Source: TMP-86 sp044226865 (GTDB lineage: Bacteria; Pseudomonadota; Gammaproteobacteria; Steroidobacterales; Steroidobacteraceae). From it: a DNA stretch of 64,000 nucleotides. The notes beneath the pieces were generated by a model. It was not told the origin of the DNA. It saw only the letters and a list, made by a program, of their open reading frames with translations, and made no database searches. The position numbers were made by a program, and so were the translations under genes. This document shows, piece by piece, positions 28,261-37,390 of this stretch. Position 1 is the stretch's first letter. Every line of letters starts with the position of its first letter. Where the stretch lies: positions 210,416 through 274,415 of the forward strand of contig JBGAGE010000008.1 in NCBI GenBank assembly GCA_044226865.1, written 5' to 3'.

Positions 28261-29046
28261 CTACAGTGTACTCAACAGGTGGCCGCCATCCACCGGGATG
28301 ACGATGCCGGTGATATAGGCCGAGGCATCGGATACGAGCAGGCGCAGCGCACCGTCGAGATCCTCCGCCCTTCCCATGCGCCGCTGCGGAATGCGCTTGA
28401 GCATGGCAAGGCCCGCGGCAGATTCCAGGAATCCGCGGTTGATGTCGGTCTCGATGTAACCCGGCGCGATCGCATTGACGCGGATGCCGAAGCGCGCCAG
28501 CTCCAGGGCCATGGTCTTCGTCATCTGGATCAGCGCGGACTTCGACACCGCGTAAGGCCCCACGCCACCCGCCTGCCGCAATCCCAGGATGGAGGCGATG
28601 TTGACGATGGCGCCGGGCCGCGCTGCCGCCTTCCACTGGCGCGAAAACGCCGTGGACATGAGAAAGGCACCCTTCAAGTTCACATCGAGCACGGCGTCCC
28701 AATCGGCCTCGCTCTGCTCGAGCCATGCCTTGCCCACGGTGGTGCCCGAATTGTTGATCAGCACGTCGGGCGCGCCCAGCGCATTGCTCACCGCCTCGAA
28801 GGTGCTCTCAACCGACGCGGCATCCATGACATCCAACGGCACCGCCACGGCGCGGCCGCCACTCGCACCAATGGTGGCCTGCAACTCCTGCAGCAGCGGC
28901 AGGCGCCGCGCGCACAACGCGACCTTGGCACCTGCGGCGCTCAGGGTCAGTGCGAAATGCCGGCCCAGCCCGCTCGAGGCGCCGGTGATGACGATGACCT
29001 TGTCGCGGATGTCCAAGCGCGCATCCGCCTCAGAGGATGAGGTCAC
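28261..29046 (-). CDS. SDR family oxidoreductase
   Basis: A short-chain dehydrogenase of about 261 residues: NAD(P) loop TGASSGLG, NNSG, catalytic Ser in NIASILG, and YAVSK, so the Ser-Tyr-Lys centre is complete. The C-terminal PVDGGHLLSTL is typical. The start is uncertain: GTG at 29046 overlaps the cupin gene by 17 bases, whereas TTG at 29016 lies after the cupin stop with GAGG upstream and begins closer to the dinucleotide-binding strand. The substrate is unknown; co-transcription with an ACAD10-like kinase suggests acyl-chain or hydroxyacid metabolism. Confidence 0.85.
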   Translation of the reverse strand: MTSSSEADARLDIRDKVIVITGASSGLGRHFALTLSAAGAKVALCARRLPLLQELQATIGASGGRAVAVPLDVMDAASVESTFEAVSNALGAPDVLINNSGTTVGKAWLEQSEADWDAVLDVNLKGAFLMSTAFSRQWKAAARPGAIVNIASILGLRQAGGVGPYAVSKSALIQMTKTMALELARFGIRVNAIAPGYIETDINRGFLESAAGLAMLKRIPQRRMGRAEDLDGALRLLVSDASAYITGIVIPVDGGHLLSTL

Positions 29047-29428
29047 GAACCGTGTCCGGGTTGGCGGGATCATGCAAGGCGCTGGCAAAGGACACCAGCA
29101 CCATGGTCGACGTGCCGGTATTGCGATAGGCGTGCACCACGCCGGGTGGCAGGGTAAAACGCCATGCCTCGCCGTCCGGAACCTCGACATCCCGCAGCGC
29201 GCCGCCTTCCTTCAAGCGCACCAGGCAGGGACCTACCACCGTGGTCATCTCCGTGGCGCTGCGGTGCCAATGATTGCCGCGCACCTCGCCGGGCTGCGTC
29301 AGCACCACGTGCACGTTTCGTTGCTGGGAGAGTTCCGCTGCGTTCAGCGGCTCGAACAGGCTGCCACGCGCGTCACGATGGGAACCCAGGGTCTCGATGC
29401 GGGCGCTGCCCGCGGCGTTGGAATTCAT
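29030..29428 (-). CDS. Small cupin-domain protein
   Basis: A 132-residue single-domain cupin. The conserved metal-binding pattern is GEVRGNHWHRSATEM (motif 1 with two His) and FTLPPGVVHAYRNTG (motif 2 with His). The layout recalls C-terminal cupin domains of polysaccharide-biosynthesis enzymes, but the gene lies in an operon with an SDR and an APH-type kinase, so its job is unclear. Its first 56 bases overlap the end of the upstream subtilase gene in another frame. Confidence 0.75.
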   Translation of the reverse strand: MNSNAAGSARIETLGSHRDARGSLFEPLNAAELSQQRNVHVVLTQPGEVRGNHWHRSATEMTTVVGPCLVRLKEGGALRDVEVPDGEAWRFTLPPGVVHAYRNTGTSTMVLVSFASALHDPANPDTVRDLIL

Positions 29429-31442
29429 GGCTGCATTGTAGCCTGTGCCGCCGCCAAGCGCAGAACGTGACCCATGACAACAGCAACATCGACATCGCCA
29501 GATCCATCCTGCCGCCGCCTCCCCCGCCTCCCGACGCCTTGGCGGGCGGTGTGCTGCTGCCGGTCGCGGTTTCGATCTTGATGGCCACCGGGCACGCCGC
29601 CGTGGCGACGCTGGTGGGCACGATGCGGCCCGCCGTGCTGCTACCCAGGGTCACACTCGCGCTCTGCTGCGCACCCGCATCGTCGGTGAGCAACAGGGTC
29701 AGGGCGATGGCGCCGCTGCTCGGCGCGGTCAGCGACACGCTGGCCTGATCGGCGCTGCTCAAGGCCACGGCTTGACCGGCGCCATCGACGGCACTCCACG
29801 CCCGCGCGCTCAAGCTGTGGCCGCAGGCGGCAACGCTGCCGCTGGAATCGAAGGTGACGGTGCTGCCCGGCGCGATGCCGGCGCTGGGCACGATGCTGAT
29901 GATGGGCCGCGCCGCTTCGCTCATTGCGCCGGACGCGCTCAGCATGCCGGCGCCGCACACTTGCGTGGTGCACACACATTCGGAGGTCTGCAGGTCGGTT
30001 GCGCCCGCCGGCACATGGCAGACGGTCAAGGGATTGCCGGCATCGTCGCGCACCGGCGTCGGGAACGTGCGTGCACCGCGCTGCATGCGCAACTTCAACT
30101 CCGTCGCATCGAGCTTGCCGTTCACCGCGAGCATGAGCGCCGCCACGCCCGCGGCCTGGGGCGCCGAGAAGCTGGTGCCCAGGTTGAAATTGGTCTGGTC
30201 GGTGTAACCCGAGGCTCCCGGCACCGTGGCGCCGTGATTGGTGGTGGTGTCCAACGAATACAGGCAGGGGCCGCCGTTGGTGTTGAAGCAATTGCCTGCG
30301 GGCGCGGCAATGCCGATCTGCGGACCCAGGTTCGAATATCCCACCTTGGTTCCCGCGTGCCGCAGGCCGGCGACGCCCAGCACGCCCGGGCAATCGGCCG
30401 GTTCGTCGACGCGGCCGCCCTCATTGCCGGCCGAGGCCACCACCAGCACGCCGCGCGCCGCGAGTTCGTTGATCACCGGCCTGTAGATCTGGCATTGCGA
30501 GGTATCGGTATTGCCCAGGCTCATGTTGATCACGCGGGCGGGGTACGGATTGTCCGGCACGCCGTTCACGTGCAACCCCGCCGCCCAGCGCATGGCGGCG
30601 ATGATGTCGGAGTCGTAGCCGCCGCACTTGCCGAGTACGCGCACCGGCAGGAGCCACGCATTCCAATTCACGCCCGCGATGCCCACCGCATTGTTGGTGG
30701 CGGCGGCGATCATGCCGGCGGTGCGCGTGCCGTGCCAGGAACTGTCCCCGACCTTGCAGCCCTTGAACTGGGCGTTGGCGGCATCGCTGCTCGTCACCCA
30801 ATCGCCGGGATCCGACGGGTCAGGGTCCCAGCCGTTGCCATCGTTGGCGACCAGGAATCCGCCATTGCCGTCGGCCGACACGAAGTCATAACCGGGAAAG
30901 AGCTTGCCGCCCTGGGAAGCCCGCCCGAGATCGGGGTGATCGAAACGCACACCGGTGTCGAGGACGGCGATGACGAGGCCGCTGCTGCCCTTGCTCCGGT
31001 CCCAGGCGCCTTCGGCACGGATGGCCGCCGCCTGGGTGGCCTGCAGATACCATTGGCCGGCGTAGGATGGATCGTTGGGCAAGGCATGGGCGAAGCGCCG
31101 CCGGTCAAGGGCAACGGCTTCGACCTCGGGATCATCGCGAAGCTGCGCCGCAATCGACGCCAGCGGCTGCGTGCGGTCATCGACCGCCACCAGTTGCAGG
31201 TTCGCGCCGAACTCGCGCAACGAGGTCAGGGGCAGACGCATACGCTGGGAGAGCCCGCCGACGCGATCGGCGACCGGCTTGGAGCGCCCCTGGCTGTCCG
31301 CATCCTTGAAGCGGACGAGCAGGCGGCCCTCGGCCGCCGCCGACACCTCGCGTTGACGGGTGCCCAGGTCATTGGTCTCGGCCGCCAGAGTGGCGGTAGG
31401 TCCCGCCAAGGCCAGCATCAGCATCATGCATCGAATGTTCAT
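29373..31442 (-). CDS. Secreted subtilisin-like (S8) serine protease
   Basis: A 689-residue exported protease. A signal peptide (MMLMLALAGPTATLA) is followed by an inhibitor-like propeptide and the S8 domain with Asp162 (AVLDTGV), His237 (SWHGTRTAG), oxyanion Asn340 (SAGN) and Ser424 (GTSFSAP). A PKD-like beta domain follows (about 510-610). The C-terminus has seven glycines (638-644), a hydrophobic segment and a basic RRHR cluster (664-667), a GlyGly-CTERM-like sorting signal, here with about 22 extra residues behind it that overlap the cupin gene. Cysteines in the catalytic domain suggest disulfides. Outer-surface or secreted location is inferred. Confidence 0.92.
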   Translation of the reverse strand: MNIRCMMLMLALAGPTATLAAETNDLGTRQREVSAAAEGRLLVRFKDADSQGRSKPVADRVGGLSQRMRLPLTSLREFGANLQLVAVDDRTQPLASIAAQLRDDPEVEAVALDRRRFAHALPNDPSYAGQWYLQATQAAAIRAEGAWDRSKGSSGLVIAVLDTGVRFDHPDLGRASQGGKLFPGYDFVSADGNGGFLVANDGNGWDPDPSDPGDWVTSSDAANAQFKGCKVGDSSWHGTRTAGMIAAATNNAVGIAGVNWNAWLLPVRVLGKCGGYDSDIIAAMRWAAGLHVNGVPDNPYPARVINMSLGNTDTSQCQIYRPVINELAARGVLVVASAGNEGGRVDEPADCPGVLGVAGLRHAGTKVGYSNLGPQIGIAAPAGNCFNTNGGPCLYSLDTTTNHGATVPGASGYTDQTNFNLGTSFSAPQAAGVAALMLAVNGKLDATELKLRMQRGARTFPTPVRDDAGNPLTVCHVPAGATDLQTSECVCTTQVCGAGMLSASGAMSEAARPIISIVPSAGIAPGSTVTFDSSGSVAACGHSLSARAWSAVDGAGQAVALSSADQASVSLTAPSSGAIALTLLLTDDAGAQQSASVTLGSSTAGRIVPTSVATAACPVAIKIETATGSSTPPAKASGGGGGGGRMDLAMSMLLLSWVTFCAWRRHRLQCSHEFQRRGQRPHRDPGFPS

Positions 31443-31638
31443 AGCCCCAACTGTATGGAATCCCTGCAGGCAACCGGCCTGTCGGCGGCCGGCGACGTGC
31501 CCATCCGCCGAATACGACCGCCCCTTTTTTACACTTTGGTCCCGATCCTGCCGCCTATTGCGTCACGTTGCCCTCATTTGAGCCGCATCAGGGTAAAATG
31601 CCGGTTCTATCCCCCGTTTTCCTCGAGGTACAAGCGAC

Positions 31639-33072
31639 ATGTCTTACGATTTCCGCCAGTTCTATATCGATGGCCAATGGGTCGATCCCCTCCAGGGCAA
31701 GGATTTTCAGGTCATCAATCCGGCCACGGAAGAACCGGCCGGTGTCATCAGCCTCGGCGGGGTCAAGGACGTGGAAAGGGCCGTGGCAGCCGCGAAGCGG
31801 GCATTCGACTCCTACTCGCGCACCACGCGCGAGGAGCGGCTTGCCCTGCTGAAGAAGGTGCTGGAATTCTACAAGAAGCATTACGCGGACATCGCCGTCG
31901 CCATCAGCGAGGAAATGGGCGCCCCCATCAAGCTCGCCAAGGGCGGACAGGCCGGCGTGGGCGTGGGCCACATCATGGCCATGATCGAAGTCCTGCAGCG
32001 CTTCAAGTTCGAGGAACGGCAAGGTCCGGCGCGCCTGGTGCATGAACCCGTCGGCGTCTGCGCGTTGATCACGCCCTGGAACTGGCCCATGAACCAGGTG
32101 GCCGCCAAGGTGGTCCCGGCACTCGCGGCCGGTTGCACCATGGTACTCAAGCCCTCCGAGTTCTCCCCCTTCAGCGCGGCCATCTGGACCCAGGTCATGC
32201 ACGAAGCGGGCGTTCCCGCCGGCGTGTTCAACATGATCAACGGCGAAGGCGCCGTGGTCGGCGCGGCACTGGCCTCGCACCCGGACATCGACATGGTGTC
32301 GTTCACGGGTTCCACCCGCGCCGGCACCGAAGTGGCGCGCGTCGCCGCCGCCACGGTCAAGCGCGTGCACCAGGAACTGGGCGGCAAGTCGCCCAACCTG
32401 CTGCTCGAGGATGCGGATTTCACCAAGGCGGTGAAGGCCTCCGTTCTGCACGTCATGGAGAATACCGGCCAGTCCTGCAATGCGCCCACGCGCATGCTGG
32501 TTCCCAAGGCACGCTTGGCGGAAGTGGAAGCCATGGCCAAGGCCGTGGCGGAAGCCGTGGCGGTGGGCGATCCGAAATCCGACACCACCGCCATGGGGCC
32601 GGTGGTGTCGAAGATCCAATACGAGCGGGTGGAGGGGTACATCGCCAAGGGAATCGCCGAGGGCGCGAAGCTGGTCACCGGCGGCGAAGGCCGGCCCGCA
32701 GGGCTCACCAAGGGCTATTTCGTCAAGCCGACGATCTTCTCCAACGTCAACAACGGCATGACCATCGCCCGCGAGGAAATCTTCGGACCGGTGCTGTGCA
32801 TCCTGCCCTACGAGTCGGAAGAACAGGCCATCCAGATTGCCAACGACACGCCTTATGGACTCGCCGGCTACATCTGGTCCACCGATCTCGCGCACGCCAA
32901 CAAGGTGGGCAGCCGCATTCGTGCCGGCCGCGTCACGGTGAACGGCGCCTCGGGCGACATGCAGACACCGTTCGGCGGCTTCAAGGCTTCCGGCAATGGC
33001 CGCGAGTGGGGCGAGTTCGGCCTGCGCGACTTCCTCGAAGTGAAGGCCATGATCGGAGCGGACGCCGCCTGA
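31639..33072 (+). CDS. Aldehyde dehydrogenase (NAD(P)-dependent)
   Basis: A 477-residue class 1/2-like aldehyde dehydrogenase. Cofactor segment ITPWNWPMNQ and FTGSTRAGTEV, general base Glu246 in HQELGGKSPN and catalytic Cys280 in NTGQSCNAPTR are all present, as is the C-terminal PFGGFKASGNGREWGEFGL. It has no signal peptide. The natural aldehyde cannot be told from sequence. GAGG lies 11 bases before the ATG. Its stop sits in the loop of a hairpin that also covers the GTG of the ABC transporter gene, so the two may be co-regulated. Confidence 0.92.
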   Translation: MSYDFRQFYIDGQWVDPLQGKDFQVINPATEEPAGVISLGGVKDVERAVAAAKRAFDSYSRTTREERLALLKKVLEFYKKHYADIAVAISEEMGAPIKLAKGGQAGVGVGHIMAMIEVLQRFKFEERQGPARLVHEPVGVCALITPWNWPMNQVAAKVVPALAAGCTMVLKPSEFSPFSAAIWTQVMHEAGVPAGVFNMINGEGAVVGAALASHPDIDMVSFTGSTRAGTEVARVAAATVKRVHQELGGKSPNLLLEDADFTKAVKASVLHVMENTGQSCNAPTRMLVPKARLAEVEAMAKAVAEAVAVGDPKSDTTAMGPVVSKIQYERVEGYIAKGIAEGAKLVTGGEGRPAGLTKGYFVKPTIFSNVNNGMTIAREEIFGPVLCILPYESEEQAIQIANDTPYGLAGYIWSTDLAHANKVGSRIRAGRVTVNGASGDMQTPFGGFKASGNGREWGEFGLRDFLEVKAMIGADAA

Positions 33073-33080
33073 TGCGGCGT
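33062..33080 (+). promoter_or_regulatory. Hairpin spanning the aldehyde dehydrogenase stop and ABC ATPase start
   Basis: ACGCCGC (33062-33068) pairs exactly with GCGGCGT (33074-33080) around a 5-base loop. The loop holds the upstream TGA, and the stem buries the first two bases of the downstream GTG. It may attenuate transcription or make ATPase translation depend on ribosomes finishing the upstream gene. Confidence 0.45.
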
Positions 33081-33786
33081 GGACGTGCCTGATCCCGATT
33101 CCCCGCTCCTGCTGCTGGAGGGGCTGACCAAGCGCTACGGCGCACAGGGGCCTGCGGTGCTCGAGAATCTCGACCTGCGGCTCGCTCGCGGGGAGTACCT
33201 CGCCGTCATGGGCGAATCGGGCGTGGGCAAGTCGACGCTGTTGAACCTGCTGGCCGGCCTCGACCGGCCGGATGCCGGCCGCGTGGTGTTCGATGGAACG
33301 GACCTCACGCGGCTGGACGACGAATCCCTCACCGTGCTGCGACGGCGCTCGATCGGATTCATTTTCCAGGCCTTCCACGTATTACCCTTCCTCAGCGTGC
33401 TGCAGAACACCGCGCTGCCGCTCGACCTCCTGGGAGTGGCGGAGCCGCAGCGATCGGAGCGCGCTCACGCCATGCTCGAGGCGGTGGGCCTGGCCGCGCA
33501 TGCCGATGACTTTCCCCGCCAGTTGTCCGGCGGCGAATTGCAGCGCGTCGCCATCGCACGGGCGCTGGTGCATCGGCCGCTGCTGGTCCTTGCCGATGAG
33601 CCCACGGGCAACCTCGATCCACGCACGGCCGCGCAGATCCTCGACCTGCTGCGCCGGCAATTGCGCGCCAACGGCGGCAGCGCCATCCTCATCACGCATT
33701 CGCGCGCGGCCGCGGAGTCCGCGGATCGCGCGGTGCAACTCGACGGGCGGCGCTTCATTCCCCTCGCCGCCAGCGCACCGGCATGA
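33079..33786 (+). CDS. ABC transporter ATP-binding protein (LolD/MacB-like, AttE-type)
   Basis: A 235-residue ATPase of the MacB/LolD type: Walker A GESGVGKST, Q-loop FQAFHVLPFLSVLQN, signature LSGGELQRV and Walker B LLVLADEPTGNLD, with an H-loop LITHSR. These ATPases power mechanotransmission rather than substrate passage through the membrane. No ATG is available before Walker A, so GTG 33079 is used; it has no ribosome site and is partly inside a hairpin. The next gene, the permease, overlaps it by ATGA. Confidence 0.88.
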   Translation: MDVPDPDSPLLLLEGLTKRYGAQGPAVLENLDLRLARGEYLAVMGESGVGKSTLLNLLAGLDRPDAGRVVFDGTDLTRLDDESLTVLRRRSIGFIFQAFHVLPFLSVLQNTALPLDLLGVAEPQRSERAHAMLEAVGLAAHADDFPRQLSGGELQRVAIARALVHRPLLVLADEPTGNLDPRTAAQILDLLRRQLRANGGSAILITHSRAAAESADRAVQLDGRRFIPLAASAPA

Positions 33787-36296
33787 GCCGCAACAACCCG
33801 GGCATCGTGCTGCGGGTGTTGCTGCTCGCGCAGATGCGCCAGCAACCGGCTCGCTTGCTGATCATGATCGTGGTGATCGCGCTGGGCGTGGCGCTCGGCA
33901 CCTCGGTTTACCTCGTCAACGCCACGGCGTTGAACGAATTCACCACGGCGACCAAACGGCTGGTGGGAGAAGCCGATGTGATCGTGCGCGGTTCGGCGGG
34001 CGGGTTTTCCGAGCAGTTGTATCCCGAGCTTGCCCGCGATCCACAGGTGCGCGTGGCAAGCCCCGTGCTCGAACTGCAGGCGGCGGTGCCGGGCCAGCGC
34101 TCACCGCTGAAGATCATGGCCGTGGACATCTTCAAGGCCGGCGCGCTGCAACCCACGCTGTTCGGCGACGTCAGCGGCGACCTGCGCCGCCTGTTCGCGC
34201 CCCGCGGCATCTACTTGAGCCAACGCGCAGCGCTCGAGCTTCGCAGCGGTCCCGGCCATGCACTGACCGTCATCATCGGCAACACGCCGGTTTCCCTGGA
34301 GGTGCTGGGCGTGATGTCCGCCGACAGCTATCCCCAATCGATCGGCCTGATGGACATCGCGGCCGCGCAGTGGACCTTTCACCGGCTCGGCCTGCTCAAC
34401 CGTATCGACCTGCAATTGCGCCAAGGTGCCGATGCGCACGCCTTTGCCGCGCAACTGGCCGCGCGGCTGCCGGCGGGCGCGGTGGCCGTGGCGCCCGAGG
34501 TGGAGCGTGACCGCGCGGTCACCCTCACGCGCGCCTACCGCGTCAACCTCAACATGCTGGCGCTGGTTGCGCTGTTCACCAGCGCCTTCCTCGTGTTCTC
34601 CATCCAGTCGCTGGCCATGCTGCGCCGGCGCGCGGCGATTGCCCTGCTGCGCGCACTTGGCGTGACGCGCCGGCAACTGCTGCAGGCGTTGCTCACCGAA
34701 GGCGTGGTGATCGGCGCCGCGGCCTCCGCGCTGGGTGTCGGGTTGGGCGTGCTGCTGGCCGCCGCCGTGGTGCAATGGCTCAATGGCGATTTCGGCAATG
34801 GACAGGTGCACGTGGATGCTGCGCTGCCGCACCTGCAGCCCACCGCCCTGCTGCTGGCCTTCCTGGCAGGCACTGCCTTTGGCGCAGTCGGCACCTTGCT
34901 GCCGGCCGCCGAGGCCGCGCGGCGCGACCCGGCACGCGGGCTCAAGGCGGGCGATGCGCAACTCGAAGTGCGCCCGCGCCGCTGGTTCCTGCCGGGCGCC
35001 TGCCTCATGCTGCTGTCTGGCGCATTGCTGGCATTGCCCCCGCGACACGGACTGCCGATCGCCGGATATGCCGCCATCGCCCTGCTGCTGTTCGGCGGCA
35101 TCGCGTGGGTCCCGTTGTTCACGCAGTCGGCATTGCGCTGGCTGCCGGGTACGCGTCGCACGTCCTTCGCGCTCGCCCTGCGGCAATTGCGCGCCAGCCG
35201 CGCCACGGTGTTCCTGAGCCTCGCGCCGATCATCGTCAGTTTCGCGCTGATGGTGTCGATGGCCATCATGGTGCACTCCTTCCGCCAGTCCTTCGAAGCG
35301 TGGTTGAACAAATTGCTGCCCGCCGACGTGCAATTGCGCCTGCCCGCCGGCAGCGACACCGCCGCCTTGGACGCTGCGGATCAGCAAGCGATCAGCCGCT
35401 TGCCCGGCGTGTCGGTGGCCGATTTCCGCCGCACTCGAACCTTGTACCTGGACGCGGCGCGCGAACCGCTGACGCTCATCGCGCGCGACATGCGCACCAA
35501 ACCCGCGGCCGACATTCTCCCGCTGGTGGCGAGCGCCGGCGGACATCCGCCTTCCGAATCGGTATGGATATCGGAAGCCGTCGCCGACAAATACGGATGG
35601 CGTGCGGGGCAACGCGTGCACCTTCCCATCGGAGCGGGTGCTGACTGGTGGGTGGCCGGCGTCTGGCGCGACTACGCGCGCACCGAAGGAGCACTCGTGG
35701 TCGACCGCGAGCGTTATGTGGCGCTCAGCGGCGATGCCGACTCCAACGATGCCTCGCTCTGGCTGGCGCCGGAGGCGGACGCGACCGTCATCGCGCAGCG
35801 ATTGGCACAACTGCATGGCGCCGGCGGAACGCTGGAGGTGATGACCAGCGGCGAGGTAAAGCGCCGCTCGTTGCGAATCTTCGATCGTGCATTCGCCGTC
35901 ACATACGGATTGGAATCCCTGGCCGTGCTGATCGGCCTCGTCGGCATCAGCGTGGCCGCAAGCTTCTCCGCCATCACGCGCCGTGCGGAGTTCGGCATGC
36001 TGCGGCATGTGGGCATGCTGCGCCGGCAGGTCGTGGAAATGCTGGCGGCGGAGGGAGTCGCGACCGCGCTGTTGGGAACCATGTACGGGCTGGCGCTGGG
36101 CTTCGTGCTCAGCCTGGTGCTGGTGTTCGTGATCAACCGGCAATCCTTCAACTGGAGCATCGACCTGTCGATCCCCATCGTGCAGCTGGCGACGTTTGCC
36201 GCGGCGCTGCTGCTGGCCGCCGCGATCACCGCCGTGGTGAGCGGACGCGCGGCGCTGAGCGGGGATGCGATCCGCGCCGTGAGGGAGGATTGGTGA
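33783..36296 (+). CDS. FtsX-like ABC transporter permease, AttF/AttG-type
   Basis: An 837-residue inner-membrane protein with duplicated FtsX-type permease modules. One N-terminal helix (LLIMIVVIALGVALGTSVYL) precedes a large periplasmic domain, then helix groups near 255-390 and 405-510, a second periplasmic domain (about 515-690) and a final helix group (about 700-830). Such two-module permeases work with LolD/MacB-like ATPases. It is coupled on both sides (ATGA with the ATPase, GTGA with the lipocalin gene). The trio corresponds to AttE, fused AttF/AttG and AttH. The cargo is unknown. Confidence 0.85.
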   Translation: MSRNNPGIVLRVLLLAQMRQQPARLLIMIVVIALGVALGTSVYLVNATALNEFTTATKRLVGEADVIVRGSAGGFSEQLYPELARDPQVRVASPVLELQAAVPGQRSPLKIMAVDIFKAGALQPTLFGDVSGDLRRLFAPRGIYLSQRAALELRSGPGHALTVIIGNTPVSLEVLGVMSADSYPQSIGLMDIAAAQWTFHRLGLLNRIDLQLRQGADAHAFAAQLAARLPAGAVAVAPEVERDRAVTLTRAYRVNLNMLALVALFTSAFLVFSIQSLAMLRRRAAIALLRALGVTRRQLLQALLTEGVVIGAAASALGVGLGVLLAAAVVQWLNGDFGNGQVHVDAALPHLQPTALLLAFLAGTAFGAVGTLLPAAEAARRDPARGLKAGDAQLEVRPRRWFLPGACLMLLSGALLALPPRHGLPIAGYAAIALLLFGGIAWVPLFTQSALRWLPGTRRTSFALALRQLRASRATVFLSLAPIIVSFALMVSMAIMVHSFRQSFEAWLNKLLPADVQLRLPAGSDTAALDAADQQAISRLPGVSVADFRRTRTLYLDAAREPLTLIARDMRTKPAADILPLVASAGGHPPSESVWISEAVADKYGWRAGQRVHLPIGAGADWWVAGVWRDYARTEGALVVDRERYVALSGDADSNDASLWLAPEADATVIAQRLAQLHGAGGTLEVMTSGEVKRRSLRIFDRAFAVTYGLESLAVLIGLVGISVAASFSAITRRAEFGMLRHVGMLRRQVVEMLAAEGVATALLGTMYGLALGFVLSLVLVFVINRQSFNWSIDLSIPIVQLATFAAALLLAAAITAVVSGRAALSGDAIRAVREDW

Positions 36297-37390
36297 GGTT
36301 GCTGTGGGTGTTCCTGTTGCTGATCCTTGCCGCGCCAGGCCGCGCCGCAGCTCCGGCCGTGGAACCCTTGGCAGACGCCAGTGCCGCGGCGGTGGTGCCA
36401 GGCCGCCGGCTCATCTTTCCGCGCGACCATGGGTCGCACGCCGACTTCCGCACCGAATGGTGGTACGTCACCGGCTGGCTGCAAAGCGGCCGCGGACCCA
36501 TCGGCTTCCAGATCACCTTTTTCCGCTCACGCACGCCGTGGCAACTGGTGGAGGGCAATCCCAGCGCCTTCACTCCCTCACAGTTGCTGATCGCGCATGC
36601 GGCGTTATCCGATCCGGCAAACGGCCGGCTGCGGCAGGAACAGCGCGTGCAGCGGGCCGGGCTGGGCCTGGCCGGCGCCGACGAGCGCGACACGCACGTT
36701 TGGATGGATCGCTGGGAATTGACGCGTGCGGCCGACGGCGCTTACCGCGCGAGCATGCAAGGCGATGAGTTCTCCTTCGACCTGCAACTGCGCCCCACGC
36801 AGGCACCGCTCCTCAATGGTGACAATGGCTTCAGCCAAAAGAGCCCGCGACCCGCCTCCGCAAGCTATTACTACAGCATCCCCCATCTGCGCGTGACCGG
36901 CAGTGCATCGAGCAAGGGATCCAGCCTCGCCGTAACCGGCGAGGCCTGGCTCGATCACGAGTGGTCGAGCGAATACCTCGATGCAGAGGCCGCCGGATGG
37001 GATTGGCTGGGATTGAATTTCGACGACGGCAGCGCCTTGATGGCCTTCCGCATCCGCGGCAAGGACGGCGGCACGCGCTGGGCCGGCGCGTCGTTGCGTG
37101 ATGCAAGCGGTACCGTTCACATCGCAAGCCCCGCGGAGGTCACCTGGCAACCGCAGCGCTCATGGCGTTCGCCGCGAACCGCCGTCAGCTACCCCGTGCA
37201 ATGGACGTTGACGGCAGGAACCCGGCGATGCGGATTGGCGCCGCTGATGGACGATCAGGAGAACGACACTCGCGCCACTACCGGCGCCATCTATTGGGAA
37301 GGCGCCGTGCGTGCCAATTGCGAGGGAATGGCGCCAGGGCGTGGATATCTCGAATTGACGGGCTACGGCCAGGCCTTGCGTCTCCGCTGA
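36293..37390 (+). CDS. Exported AttH/CrtC-type lipocalin-fold protein
   Basis: A 365-residue protein with a signal peptide (LLWVFLLLILAAPGRAAA) and a hydroxyneurosporene-synthase/AttH fold. The signature is FPRDHGSHADFRTEWWYVTGWL with GFQITFFRSR following, and later WLDHEWSSEYLD. GTG 36293 overlaps the permease stop (GTGA) and has GGGAGG upstream. In AttEFGH-type systems the AttH partner is a periplasmic lipocalin-like protein that probably handles a hydrophobic cargo. CrtC hydratase activity is possible by fold but not by context, as no carotenoid genes are near. Confidence 0.85.
   Translation: MRLLWVFLLLILAAPGRAAAPAVEPLADASAAAVVPGRRLIFPRDHGSHADFRTEWWYVTGWLQSGRGPIGFQITFFRSRTPWQLVEGNPSAFTPSQLLIAHAALSDPANGRLRQEQRVQRAGLGLAGADERDTHVWMDRWELTRAADGAYRASMQGDEFSFDLQLRPTQAPLLNGDNGFSQKSPRPASASYYYSIPHLRVTGSASSKGSSLAVTGEAWLDHEWSSEYLDAEAAGWDWLGLNFDDGSALMAFRIRGKDGGTRWAGASLRDASGTVHIASPAEVTWQPQRSWRSPRTAVSYPVQWTLTAGTRRCGLAPLMDDQENDTRATTGAIYWEGAVRANCEGMAPGRGYLELTGYGQALRLR

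Noticed and set aside
34101..36143. A 680-codon minus-strand frame
   Set aside because: Antisense to the FtsX-like permease; the translation is low-complexity, rich in Gln, His, Arg and Gly, and has no domain.
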